39,734 nucleotides of DNA from Verrucomicrobiota bacterium. Its GTDB lineage: Bacteria > Verrucomicrobiota > Verrucomicrobiia > Opitutales > Opitutaceae. Positions 32,362-39,734 of the stretch are shown one piece after another (the stretch's first letter is position 1; each line of letters begins with the position of its first letter). The notes below the pieces were generated by a model. That model was not told where the DNA came from, ran no database searches, and saw only the letters and a list, made by a program, of their open reading frames with translations. The stretch spans positions 1 to 39,734 of the forward strand of contig JAEWIY010000224.1 of NCBI GenBank assembly GCA_023386835.1, written 5' to 3'. Made by a program: the position numbers and the translations under genes.

Positions 32362-35300
32362 TTAGTCGTGCGTGGTCGTGAAACGACGCTGGGCGTCCGC
32401 TCGCGAAATTGAGAAACCGGGTGCGAGCGGCCGCCGCGCCGGATCCGCGAAGAACCAACGTCCCCACTCGGCGTACGGCGCGGAGCTCGGCAGCCCGGAC
32501 ACCTGCGCTCGCACGGCTTCCATTCGCCCGGCCTCTGCATCGTCCTCCAGCTGGCCGTCCTCCCCCACCCGTTTGCCGGCACAAAGGATCGCAAGGTCAA
32601 GCAGCCACGACGGGGCTGCTTCACCGGGTGGCGGTGCCGGCGGCACCGACCAGAAGAAGAATCCGCTGTCCGGACGCGTTTCTGTCCGGACGAAGCGTCC
32701 ATCCGGACTGAACTCGACCATCTCGACCCGCCGCAACCCGTGCCGGAACGGCTCGGTGACCGGCAGTCCGCGCGCGACTTCCCAAACCTGCGCCGTGCCT
32801 TCGTCGGTTCCGGTGGCGAGGCGAGAATCGTCCGGACTGAACCGCACGGATCGCAGTGCCCCCATCACTTCGATCGTTCGCACCGCCGCGCCCCCTCGCT
32901 GGGGATCGCGCAGCGCGACCATACGGTCAAAGGTGAAAGTGGCCGCGAGTCGGCTGTCCGACGTGAAGACGCCTTGTCCCCACATTCCAGGCTGGCGGTA
33001 CAGCGGGCCGAGCGGCTCTCCGGTCGTTCCACTCCAAAACCGGATGGCGGACATCCGACTGCCGGAGACGATGATCCGTCCGTCCGGGCTGAACAGCGCC
33101 TGGGTCATGTTCGTTGGCTGATCACCAAAATCGACCAGCGGCTGCCCCGTCTCGGGATTCCAGATTCTCGCTTGGCCTTCAACGCTACCCAACAGGAGTC
33201 GCCGTCCATCGGGGCTGAAGTTGGCGTATTGCGCAAACGTGTAGCTCACCGTCGTGGCGATCGGCGGCCCGATCGACCGTCCCGTATTCAATTCCCACGT
33301 CCGCATCCAGCGCGCCCCGGACAGGACGACACGATCAAGAGCGGGGCTGAAGATCGCCCAAGCATCCTCTAAAGGCCCTTCCTGCAACGGCACGACCCGT
33401 TGCACTGCGTCCTGGCCCAGCCACCACCCCTGCCACGTTCCGCTCACTGTTTGCACCACCAGCACCCGGCCGTCCCGGCGCATCTGCGCGCGGCGGATCG
33501 GCTCTGGGAACGCGACCCGACCCAACTCCTGCCCCGACGCCACTTCGATCGTCCGCGCGTCGGTCTCGCTCATCCAAAAAACCCGCGACGGTAAACCAGG
33601 CAGGGACGGCGCCGGCAGCCCTGCCACCCGTGGCAGCCGCAGCGGTTGTGCCCCCGTGGTGCCACTCTCCATCCCGTCTCCCGCGTCCGCCCGTAGGCCG
33701 AAGCGATACAGATCCCCATGGTTGGTCCCAATGGTCACCTGCGTCCCATCCGGCGAAAGCGCCACGGCCGGCAGGCCTCGAAGCTGCAGGGTGGGCTCGG
33801 CCAGGAGTTCACCTGTCCTGACGTCCCAAATCCGGGCCAGCCCATCGCTGGTCGTCAGCAGGATCCGGCCGTCACGACTGAACGCCACCGTCGCCACGTT
33901 ACCGCCGTGCTGCAGCGGAGCCATGCGTGACTGGCCGGTTTCGAGGTCCCACAGGTCAACACGCTCCGCATTACCCCAGGTGACCAACGTCCGGCCATCC
34001 GGGGAGAATTCGAGCTTGGTCTGATCGATAAAGTTCCCCGCCGGCAGATGCGCAATGCGCGCCAGCGTTTCAGAGTCGAACACATCGATGCCCTGCCCCC
34101 AACAGGCCACGCGCCGGCCGTCCGGGCTGAAGAACAACCAGCCGCTGCGCCCCAGAATCTGTGTCTGCCCCAACGGCTCCGCCCCGGGCAACGACCACAG
34201 CTTCAGCTGGTACGGTTGATCCAAACCTTCGCGGTGCAGCGTCACCATCCGTCGCCCATCAGGACTCGTCACCAGCCGGTCGCGCGTGACCGTGACCGGC
34301 AGCGTCAGGTCCAACTCCTGATCCGGCGTATCCGTTCGTCGAAGACGCACCCGGTTACTGGCGCTCCGGCCGGCCTCGGGAATCCAAGCCAGCCATTTCG
34401 GTCCAGCCGACAGCATGCCCTCGTAAGGCACCGGCGATCCGATCATCCGGCCGGCGGTGGCGTCGAAAAGCATCATGACATTGCTGGAGAGCTTCGTGGT
34501 GACGAGATTGGTTGAATGCGGCACCGTCTGGCAGCCCAACGGATCAGCCTCGAAACGGATCTCGTTGATGACGTTCCCGGTTTGCCGGTCCAGCGTGCGG
34601 ATCACGCTGTCGCCACAATAGATGAGGAGATAGCTGCGGGTGGGCAGGTACGGCACACCCCCGAGCAGCGGCGTCGGCAACCGGTGCCTCGTCACCGCCC
34701 CATCGCCCAGATCGATTGTGGCGTACGCACCATCCCGCCAGACCACAATCAGGCGCTGACCGTCGTCGGAGTAGTCGGCTGCCAGCACTGGCGACGGGTG
34801 CTGCGCGATCAGGCCTTCGGGCAAAAGGAAGGAGCGCGAGGTCAGGATTGAAGCGAGACGGGGCGCGACGGCCGCGTTACCCGGATCCTGTTCCGCGGCG
34901 TGAACGAAATAGGCCAGCGCCTCGGCAGTGCGTCCCTGCGCCAGCCGTTGTTCCGCCAGGTCGATGATCGCCCGTCCCGCGCGGCGGGCCTCCCTCACCC
35001 GCGCCTGCTCGGTTTCACGACGCAGATCCGCCTGCGCCCGCTCGGCCAGCACGGCCCGGTTCCGCGCGAGCGTTTCGCGTGCGAGGGACACCCGCGTCGC
35101 CACCAGCGCACACACCAGCGCAACGAGCACCACTGCCGCCGCCAGCACGGGCGTGCGGTGGCGACGGACGAATTTGCAAATTTGATACGTGCGGCTCGGA
35201 GGACGCGCCAGCACCGGCTCGTCCTCCTGGTACCGCTGCAGATCGAGCGCGAGTTCGTGCGCGGTCGCATACCGCCGCGCCGGGTCTTTTTCGAGGCACC

Positions 35301-36381
35301 GGCGGACGATCCAATCCAAGTCCGTGCGCAGCGTCGTCACCAGCCGGTCGACTTCAATCTGCCGGCCAGCCGCGATCTGCTTCTGCTCCGCCGGGGCCAG
35401 CGCGGCCAGGCGCTGGGACGCGCGTGGCGGCTCCACTTCACGAATGAGCCGTCGCAGTTCGTCGAACTTTGCGCGCTGGAGCACGTCGCGATCGAAGGGC
35501 GGGCAACCCGCCAGCAGCTCGTACAGCAACGCGCCGAGTGAATACACGTCGCTGCGGGTGTCCGCCGCCGAGCCATCGATGTCCATCTGCTCGGGACTCG
35601 TATAGGCGGGGGTGCCGATCAACGCATGCTGGACCGTGACCAGCGTGCGCTCTGTCAGCGGCGTGCGCGTCGCCTTGGCGATTCCGAAATCGATCAGCTT
35701 CGGTTGCGGCGCGCCGCCCTGGTCGGTCACGAGCACGTTGGACGGCTTCAGGTCCCGATGGATGATCCCCTTCTGGTGCGCATGCTGCAGGGCCGCGCAG
35801 ACCTGGCGGAAAAGCTGCAATCGCTCCCCGATCGTCAGGTCGTGCTGATCACAATACGTCGTGATCGGCACACCGGCGATCAGCTCCATCACCAGGTAGG
35901 GTCGCCCCGTGGCCGTGGCGCCCGCGTCGAACACGCGCGCCACATTCGGATGATCCATCAAGGCGAGCGCCTGCCGCTCGGCCTCGAAGCGCGCGATGAA
36001 CTCGTGCGTATCCATGCCGAGTCGCAAAATCTTGAGCGCCACCTGGCGCCGGACGGGTTCCGACTGCTCGGCGCGGAACACCACGCTAAACCCTCCTTCA
36101 CCAATCCGCTCCAGCAGCAGGTAACGACCGATCCGGTCACCTGGTCGCGGCTCCGGACGCAGATTGGCGGCAAACGCACGCGCCACCCGCACCTCCTCGG
36201 TGGAGACCGCTGCTTCCAGAAACGTGCTGTTCCTTTCGTATCCGTCCACCAACCCGAGCACGCGTTCGGCGGTCGCTGTGTCATCCCCACAGCGTTCGAA
36301 GACAAAGCGGCTCCGCTCCGCTGGCGGTACCAGCAGGGCGGCATTGAAGATCTCTTCCTCGAGTTGCGCGGACCGGTTCAT
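32362..36381 (-). CDS. Transmembrane Ser/Thr protein kinase with C-terminal WD40 repeats
   Basis: A 1339-residue Hanks-type kinase. Cytoplasmic kinase domain about 87-390: glycine loop IGEGGFSVVF (93-102), VALKIL with Lys117, HRDLKPSN (208-215), DFGIAK (231-236), then GTPAYTSPEQ. All catalytic residues are intact. One membrane helix lies at about 410-430 (TPVLAAAVVLVALVCALVA), then a charged helical, coiled-coil-like segment, a short TPR-like stretch (LAQGRTAEALAYFVHAAEQDP), and many WD40 blades to about 1250 recognisable by FSPDGR. The blades would lie outside the cytoplasm and may sense a partner. The start MNRSAQLEEE is 44 bp after the sigma-factor gene, so the two are an operon. Such pairs are common in Planctomycetota/Verrucomicrobiota; the target is unknown. 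Confidence 0.92.
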   Translation of the reverse strand: MNRSAQLEEEIFNAALLVPPAERSRFVFERCGDDTATAERVLGLVDGYERNSTFLEAAVSTEEVRVARAFAANLRPEPRPGDRIGRYLLLERIGEGGFSVVFRAEQSEPVRRQVALKILRLGMDTHEFIARFEAERQALALMDHPNVARVFDAGATATGRPYLVMELIAGVPITTYCDQHDLTIGERLQLFRQVCAALQHAHQKGIIHRDLKPSNVLVTDQGGAPQPKLIDFGIAKATRTPLTERTLVTVQHALIGTPAYTSPEQMDIDGSAADTRSDVYSLGALLYELLAGCPPFDRDVLQRAKFDELRRLIREVEPPRASQRLAALAPAEQKQIAAGRQIEVDRLVTTLRTDLDWIVRRCLEKDPARRYATAHELALDLQRYQEDEPVLARPPSRTYQICKFVRRHRTPVLAAAVVLVALVCALVATRVSLARETLARNRAVLAERAQADLRRETEQARVREARRAGRAIIDLAEQRLAQGRTAEALAYFVHAAEQDPGNAAVAPRLASILTSRSFLLPEGLIAQHPSPVLAADYSDDGQRLIVVWRDGAYATIDLGDGAVTRHRLPTPLLGGVPYLPTRSYLLIYCGDSVIRTLDRQTGNVINEIRFEADPLGCQTVPHSTNLVTTKLSSNVMMLFDATAGRMIGSPVPYEGMLSAGPKWLAWIPEAGRSASNRVRLRRTDTPDQELDLTLPVTVTRDRLVTSPDGRRMVTLHREGLDQPYQLKLWSLPGAEPLGQTQILGRSGWLFFSPDGRRVACWGQGIDVFDSETLARIAHLPAGNFIDQTKLEFSPDGRTLVTWGNAERVDLWDLETGQSRMAPLQHGGNVATVAFSRDGRILLTTSDGLARIWDVRTGELLAEPTLQLRGLPAVALSPDGTQVTIGTNHGDLYRFGLRADAGDGMESGTTGAQPLRLPRVAGLPAPSLPGLPSRVFWMSETDARTIEVASGQELGRVAFPEPIRRAQMRRDGRVLVVQTVSGTWQGWWLGQDAVQRVVPLQEGPLEDAWAIFSPALDRVVLSGARWMRTWELNTGRSIGPPIATTVSYTFAQYANFSPDGRRLLLGSVEGQARIWNPETGQPLVDFGDQPTNMTQALFSPDGRIIVSGSRMSAIRFWSGTTGEPLGPLYRQPGMWGQGVFTSDSRLAATFTFDRMVALRDPQRGGAAVRTIEVMGALRSVRFSPDDSRLATGTDEGTAQVWEVARGLPVTEPFRHGLRRVEMVEFSPDGRFVRTETRPDSGFFFWSVPPAPPPGEAAPSWLLDLAILCAGKRVGEDGQLEDDAEAGRMEAVRAQVSGLPSSAPYAEWGRWFFADPARRPLAPGFSISRADAQRRFTTTHD

Positions 36382-36425
36382 GCGACGCGTCCACCACCCT
36401 AAACGAGAAAACGCGACGGATCGGA

Positions 36426-37082
36426 TCAGTGATCGCCGTGGTTCAGCTCCGTTCTCAATTCGCGCCCCAGCCAACCGCGCGCGTAGGCCCACCAGCGTTT
36501 CGCCGTAGGTTCCGAGATCCCGAGGGTCTCCGCCGCCTCCTCGATCGAAAGCCCGCCGAAGTACCGCAACTTCACCAACTCCGCCTTGCGCGCATCCTCC
36601 TCGGCGAACTTCTCCAGCGCTTCGTGCACGGCGAGGATTTGATCATCGTGCTCGGCGGGTTCGGCAACTTGCACGTCTTCCAGGTTGACCCGCTGCTGCC
36701 CGCCCCCGTGGCGAAGCGCACGTCGCCGACGGGCCCGGTCGACGAGGATTGATCGCATCACCGTCGCCGCGGTCGCGAAAAAGTGGCCGCGGTTGCGCCA
36801 GCCGCCCATCTGGTCGCCGCCCATTCGCAGCCAGGCATCGTGCACCAGCGCGGTGGGTTGAAGCGTCTGATCCCCCGCGCCCGGGACGAGTCGCCGCGCC
36901 GCCATCTGCCGCAGCTCTTCATAAACCATGGGAATCAACCGGTCGCGCGCGTCCGCGTCGCCGTTCGCCATCGCATGCAGCAGATGCGTGACGTCGTTCA
37001 CAACGCCCAGAGTAGCCCACCGAGCTGATTCGGTCAGCTCGAAACTAGGTCCGCTGCTCAGCGCTGTCGGAGAGAAGGTCAT
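36426..37082 (-). CDS. ECF-type RNA polymerase sigma factor (kinase-associated)
   Basis: About 218 residues. Sigma region 2 is visible in LIPMVYEELRQMAARRL and ALVHDAWLRM through RSILVDRARRRRALRHGG. Region 4 is AELVKLRYFGGLSIEEAAETLGISEPTAKRWWAYARGWL, a helix-turn-helix (quoted as the continuous region 4). It resembles the subfamily encoded beside Ser/Thr kinases in Planctomycetota and Verrucomicrobiota rather than anti-sigma-controlled ECFs, and no anti-sigma gene is seen. The start is uncertain: ATG 37082 gives a 27-residue extension, while GTG 37001 would give MNDVTHLLHAMANGD, closer to the family's usual beginning. Co-transcribed with the kinase, which may control its activity. Confidence 0.88.
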   Translation of the reverse strand: MTFSPTALSSGPSFELTESARWATLGVVNDVTHLLHAMANGDADARDRLIPMVYEELRQMAARRLVPGAGDQTLQPTALVHDAWLRMGGDQMGGWRNRGHFFATAATVMRSILVDRARRRRALRHGGGQQRVNLEDVQVAEPAEHDDQILAVHEALEKFAEEDARKAELVKLRYFGGLSIEEAAETLGISEPTAKRWWAYARGWLGRELRTELNHGDH

Positions 37083-37242
37083 TGCAAGGGTTTCCGTGAC
37101 AATTTCCGGACGTTCCGCCGGCGAGCTGCGCCGAACGATGCCAGGTCGTGATCCCTTTCGCCGCGGAATCTCGTGTGAAGAAGAGCCGCCAGAATGAGCA
37201 CCCCCACCGCTCTCCCCACTGGCGCGTTTCATTCCAATCCCC

Positions 37243-39639
37243 ATGAACCGCTTTCTCTTCCTCGTGCCAAGTCGGCTGGCTTTGGTCGCCGCGATGCTCC
37301 TATCCGCCACCACCACCGTGCGGGCGAGCGATCCGAACGACCATCCACACGGTAACACTCCCCTCCACCTGGCGGCGCTGCGCGGTGATGTCGCGGCACT
37401 GGAGAGACTCCTTGGCGCTGGCGCAGACCCCAACGTCCGTAATGACGCCGGCGCGACGCCCTTGCACTATGCGACGATGAGCGAGCCGATGGTGGCGGCT
37501 TTGCTCGCCGCGGGAGCCGAGCCGGATGTCGTCTCGGACGCCGGATTGACGCCGCTCCTGGGCGCCGCCGGCCGACCGGATTCCTTCCCGGTGGTGCAAC
37601 GGCTGGCGGCGGCCGGCGCGAATCTCAACGCCCATCGACGCGAGCGGCGCGGGGTGCTCGGGCAGGCCAACGTGCTCGCCGTCGCGATCATGGGCGGCGA
37701 CCCCCGCACGATCGCGTTTCTGCTCGACCGGGGTGCGGAGGTGAACCCGAGGCTCGGCGCTCCCCCACTCATGGCGGCGGCGGTGAGCGGAAACATCGAG
37801 GTCGCCCGCGAGTTGCTGGCCCGTGGCGCGGAGTTGAACGTCGCGCAAAATCTGCCCGGTTCCGCCCTCAACGCCGCCTTCTTCGCCGGAAACCGCGATT
37901 TCGCCCGTTTCCTCATCGAGCAGGGCGCTGACCTGACGATTCCATCCCGGGGCGGCACCACCGCCATGATCTGGAGCGCGTATCATGACACGGGCGACGC
38001 GGACATCACCCGGGAACTCGTCGCCCGCGGCGCCGACATCCACGTATCCAACGACGAAGGAGAGACCGCGCTGAGTTACGCCCTGAAAAGCGCACCCGAC
38101 ACCGAGTTGGTGCGTTACCTGCACGAACTCGGCGCCGAGACGCCCAATCGGAGTCCGTCCACCAAGGTGGCGCCAAGACGGGAAATTCCACCGCCCGGCG
38201 AATCGCGCGAGGCGCTGGTGCGGGCGAGCGCGCAGCGGGCCGTCGACGTGCTGCAGCGCAGTTCCACCGTGTTCCTGCAAAACGGATTTGTTCGCGACAC
38301 TGCCAAGTGCGTGTCGTGCCACCAACAGGCGCTGCCCGCGGCCGCATTTGCCCTGGCGCGTGAGCGCGGCCTCGAGATCGACGAACACGCGGTGGCACGC
38401 CTCTTCGCCGCCACCGTTGCCACCCGGGCCGACGAAGTGGAGAGCGCCCGCCAGCTCGACCGCCCGACGCCGGGTGGTGGGCTCACGCTCGGTTATGATG
38501 CCAACGGTCTGCGCGCGTTCGGCTACGAGGACGACGGCAGCATGGGCTCATTCTCGCGTTATCTGTTGTCCGTGCAGCTACCGGATGGATCGTGGAAGGA
38601 GAACGTGCGACGGCCGCCGATGTCCGACGGGCCGATCGTATTCACCACGTGGACACTGCGGGCCGTGCAGTTGTACCCACCGACCGGTCACGAGGAGGCG
38701 GCGGCCGACGCCCTCCAGCGGGCCCGCGCATGGTTGGCCCGTCAATCCGCGCACTCGCACAATGACCGCGTCTTCCAGTTGCTCGGACTCGCGTGGACGG
38801 GCGAGTCACGTCCGGCCCTCGAGCCGTTGATCGAGACGCTGCTGCAAACACAGGGTGAAGACGGGGGTTGGGCCCAACTGCCCGGCCGCGAGCCCGACGC
38901 GTGGGCCACGGGCTCGGCCTTGGTGGCGCTGCATCACGCAGGCCTCGCACCCACGCACGAAGCCTACGAACGCGGCATTACCTTCCTGTTGCGCACGCAG
39001 TTTGACGACGGCTCCTGGTGGGTCCGCAGTCGCTCGTGGCCGTTTCAACCCCACTTCGACGGCAAGTTTCCGCACGGAAAAGACCAATGGATCTCGGCCG
39101 CCGGCAGCGCGTGGGCGACGATAGCGCTACTCCAGACGCTCCAGCCCACGGTGGCGCGAAGGCAGCTGCCAAACGCCCACGAGCTGATCGCCGCGTTTCA
39201 GCAAAGCGCAGCCAAGGCGGCTCACCCGGCGCTGGCCTCCGCTGAGCCGGAGGCAACGCCAGAGACGGCCGTCGATTTCCTCCGCGACATCCGCCCGGTG
39301 CTCGAACGCTCGTGCGCGGGATGCCACGGCGGCGCCCGCCCGAAAGCCGGCTTCATCCTGACTTCGCGCGAAGCGCTGTTGCGCGGCGGACAAAGCGGCG
39401 ATCCTGCGATCGTGCCGGGAGACGCCGAGGCGAGCCCGCTCTACCTTCAGGTCGCCGGCCAGGTTGAGGACCTCGAGATGCCGCCACTCAATCGGCGCGG
39501 AAAGTATCCCGGACTGTCGGCCGAGGAGCTGCAGCGTTTCCGCGCCTGGATCAATGCCGGCGCGCCGTGGGCGCCGGAACCGTCCAACGAGGCGGTGGCC
39601 TCAACGACCAAACCCGAGAACGCGTTTCCGGATTTCTGA
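37243..39639 (+). CDS. Secreted ankyrin-repeat / alpha-toroid / cytochrome c fusion protein
   Basis: A 798-residue protein with a signal peptide (about 1-28). Order: ankyrin repeats about 37-298 (GNTPLHLAALRGDVAALERLL and similar); a heme-c motif CVSCH at 356-360; an alpha-toroid of the squalene-cyclase-like type about 415-630 with QLPDGSW, QGEDGGW and QFDDGSW; and a C-terminal planctomycete-type cytochrome c domain with CAGCH at 691-695 and the possible Met ligand in LEMPP near 745. Two c-type hemes are therefore expected, and a periplasmic location is required for their attachment. I do not know its reaction. It diverges from the sigma-factor gene across a 160-bp gap with no recognisable motif. 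Confidence 0.9.
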   Translation: MNRFLFLVPSRLALVAAMLLSATTTVRASDPNDHPHGNTPLHLAALRGDVAALERLLGAGADPNVRNDAGATPLHYATMSEPMVAALLAAGAEPDVVSDAGLTPLLGAAGRPDSFPVVQRLAAAGANLNAHRRERRGVLGQANVLAVAIMGGDPRTIAFLLDRGAEVNPRLGAPPLMAAAVSGNIEVARELLARGAELNVAQNLPGSALNAAFFAGNRDFARFLIEQGADLTIPSRGGTTAMIWSAYHDTGDADITRELVARGADIHVSNDEGETALSYALKSAPDTELVRYLHELGAETPNRSPSTKVAPRREIPPPGESREALVRASAQRAVDVLQRSSTVFLQNGFVRDTAKCVSCHQQALPAAAFALARERGLEIDEHAVARLFAATVATRADEVESARQLDRPTPGGGLTLGYDANGLRAFGYEDDGSMGSFSRYLLSVQLPDGSWKENVRRPPMSDGPIVFTTWTLRAVQLYPPTGHEEAAADALQRARAWLARQSAHSHNDRVFQLLGLAWTGESRPALEPLIETLLQTQGEDGGWAQLPGREPDAWATGSALVALHHAGLAPTHEAYERGITFLLRTQFDDGSWWVRSRSWPFQPHFDGKFPHGKDQWISAAGSAWATIALLQTLQPTVARRQLPNAHELIAAFQQSAAKAAHPALASAEPEATPETAVDFLRDIRPVLERSCAGCHGGARPKAGFILTSREALLRGGQSGDPAIVPGDAEASPLYLQVAGQVEDLEMPPLNRRGKYPGLSAEELQRFRAWINAGAPWAPEPSNEAVASTTKPENAFPDF

Positions 39640-39692
39640 GATCCCGGCGGAAGAGTGGCGCCAGCCCGGATTCAGATTGGAGGCGCCGCGAA

Positions 39693-39734
39693 CTAGAAGA
39701 TCACCACGCCGTCGGCCTTGGACCCGGCGTGAAA
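39693..39734 (-). CDS. Possible C-terminus of a convergent gene (partial)
   Basis: Only 13 codons and a TAG are visible, ending FHAGSKADGVVIF. The convergent position, 53 bp past the ankyrin/cytochrome gene, suits a real gene end, but the stretch is too short to identify or to rule out chance. Confidence 0.3.
   Translation of the reverse strand, partial: FHAGSKADGVVIF

Noticed and set aside
35171..35182. Palindrome AATTTGCAAATT resembling part of the operator core
   Set aside because: It is inside the kinase gene, encoding Ile-Cys-Lys-Phe near the membrane helix, and lacks the CGCKCA part.
39657..39686. Two GGCGCC palindromes after the ankyrin/cytochrome gene as a terminator
   Set aside because: Only six pairs with a long loop and no T-run; common in such GC-rich DNA.

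Overview
The window (39.7 kb, strongly GC-rich) looks like a chromosomal segment from a Verrucomicrobiota bacterium of the Opitutaceae type. That placement is inference. It rests on the TonB receptor N-terminus (LSPFEV...GY...GTR...), the richness in sulfatases, the ECF sigma factor beside a Ser/Thr kinase with WD40 repeats, a planctomycete/verrucomicrobial-type c-type cytochrome domain, frequent 4-bp ATGA gene overlaps and mostly weak Shine-Dalgarno sites. I saw no tRNA, rRNA, CRISPR array, transposase or integrase.

Layout. 1-6708 (minus): a peptide/oligosaccharide-type ABC transporter operon. It starts with a fused substrate-binding protein/permease, followed by a second permease, two ATPases and the start of a Gfo/Idh/MocA oxidoreductase. 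6920-7744 (plus): an AraC-family regulator, divergent from the transporter. 7773-17630 (minus): six tightly packed genes (three sulfatases, a heparinase II/III-type lyase, a GH43-like propeller protein and a secreted alpha/alpha-barrel protein). They lie behind a TonB-dependent receptor (17705-20896) and a GC-rich terminator-like hairpin. 21137-28498 (minus): a GH38 alpha-mannosidase, two secreted alpha-toroid proteins and a fourth sulfatase. 28685-29464 (plus): a TIM-barrel sugar isomerase/epimerase. 29516-30493 (minus): a formylglycine-generating enzyme with both active-site cysteines. 30590-39639: apparently ordinary chromosome, with an alpha/beta hydrolase, a DUF983-like protein, a WD40 Ser/Thr kinase with its ECF sigma factor, and an ankyrin/alpha-toroid/cytochrome c fusion.

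How it fits together (inference from families and order): 1-30.5 kb reads as one catabolic locus for a sulfated, mannose- and probably uronate-containing glycan. The receptor imports oligomers across the outer membrane. Lyase, toroid, GH43-like and sulfatase proteins process them, with FGE activating the sulfatases. The Opp-like transporter brings products inward, and GH38 mannosidase, TIM-barrel isomerase and oxidoreductase finish the job in the cytoplasm.

The most notable observation is a shared, apparently undescribed operator. Four copies of a 16-bp core (consensus TATGCAAAAYCGCKCA, within a 27-bp element) lie in four intergenic regions: upstream of the transporter operon, the TonB receptor, the 25.4 kb toroid gene and the mannosidase. 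Each sits 33-34 bp from a -10-like hexamer (TACGAT, TATGGT, TATCTT, TACGAT) with no good -35. In two sites the terminal hexamer is repeated directly 21 bp away. This is the geometry expected of an AraC-type activator, and the AraC gene in the window lies beside one copy.
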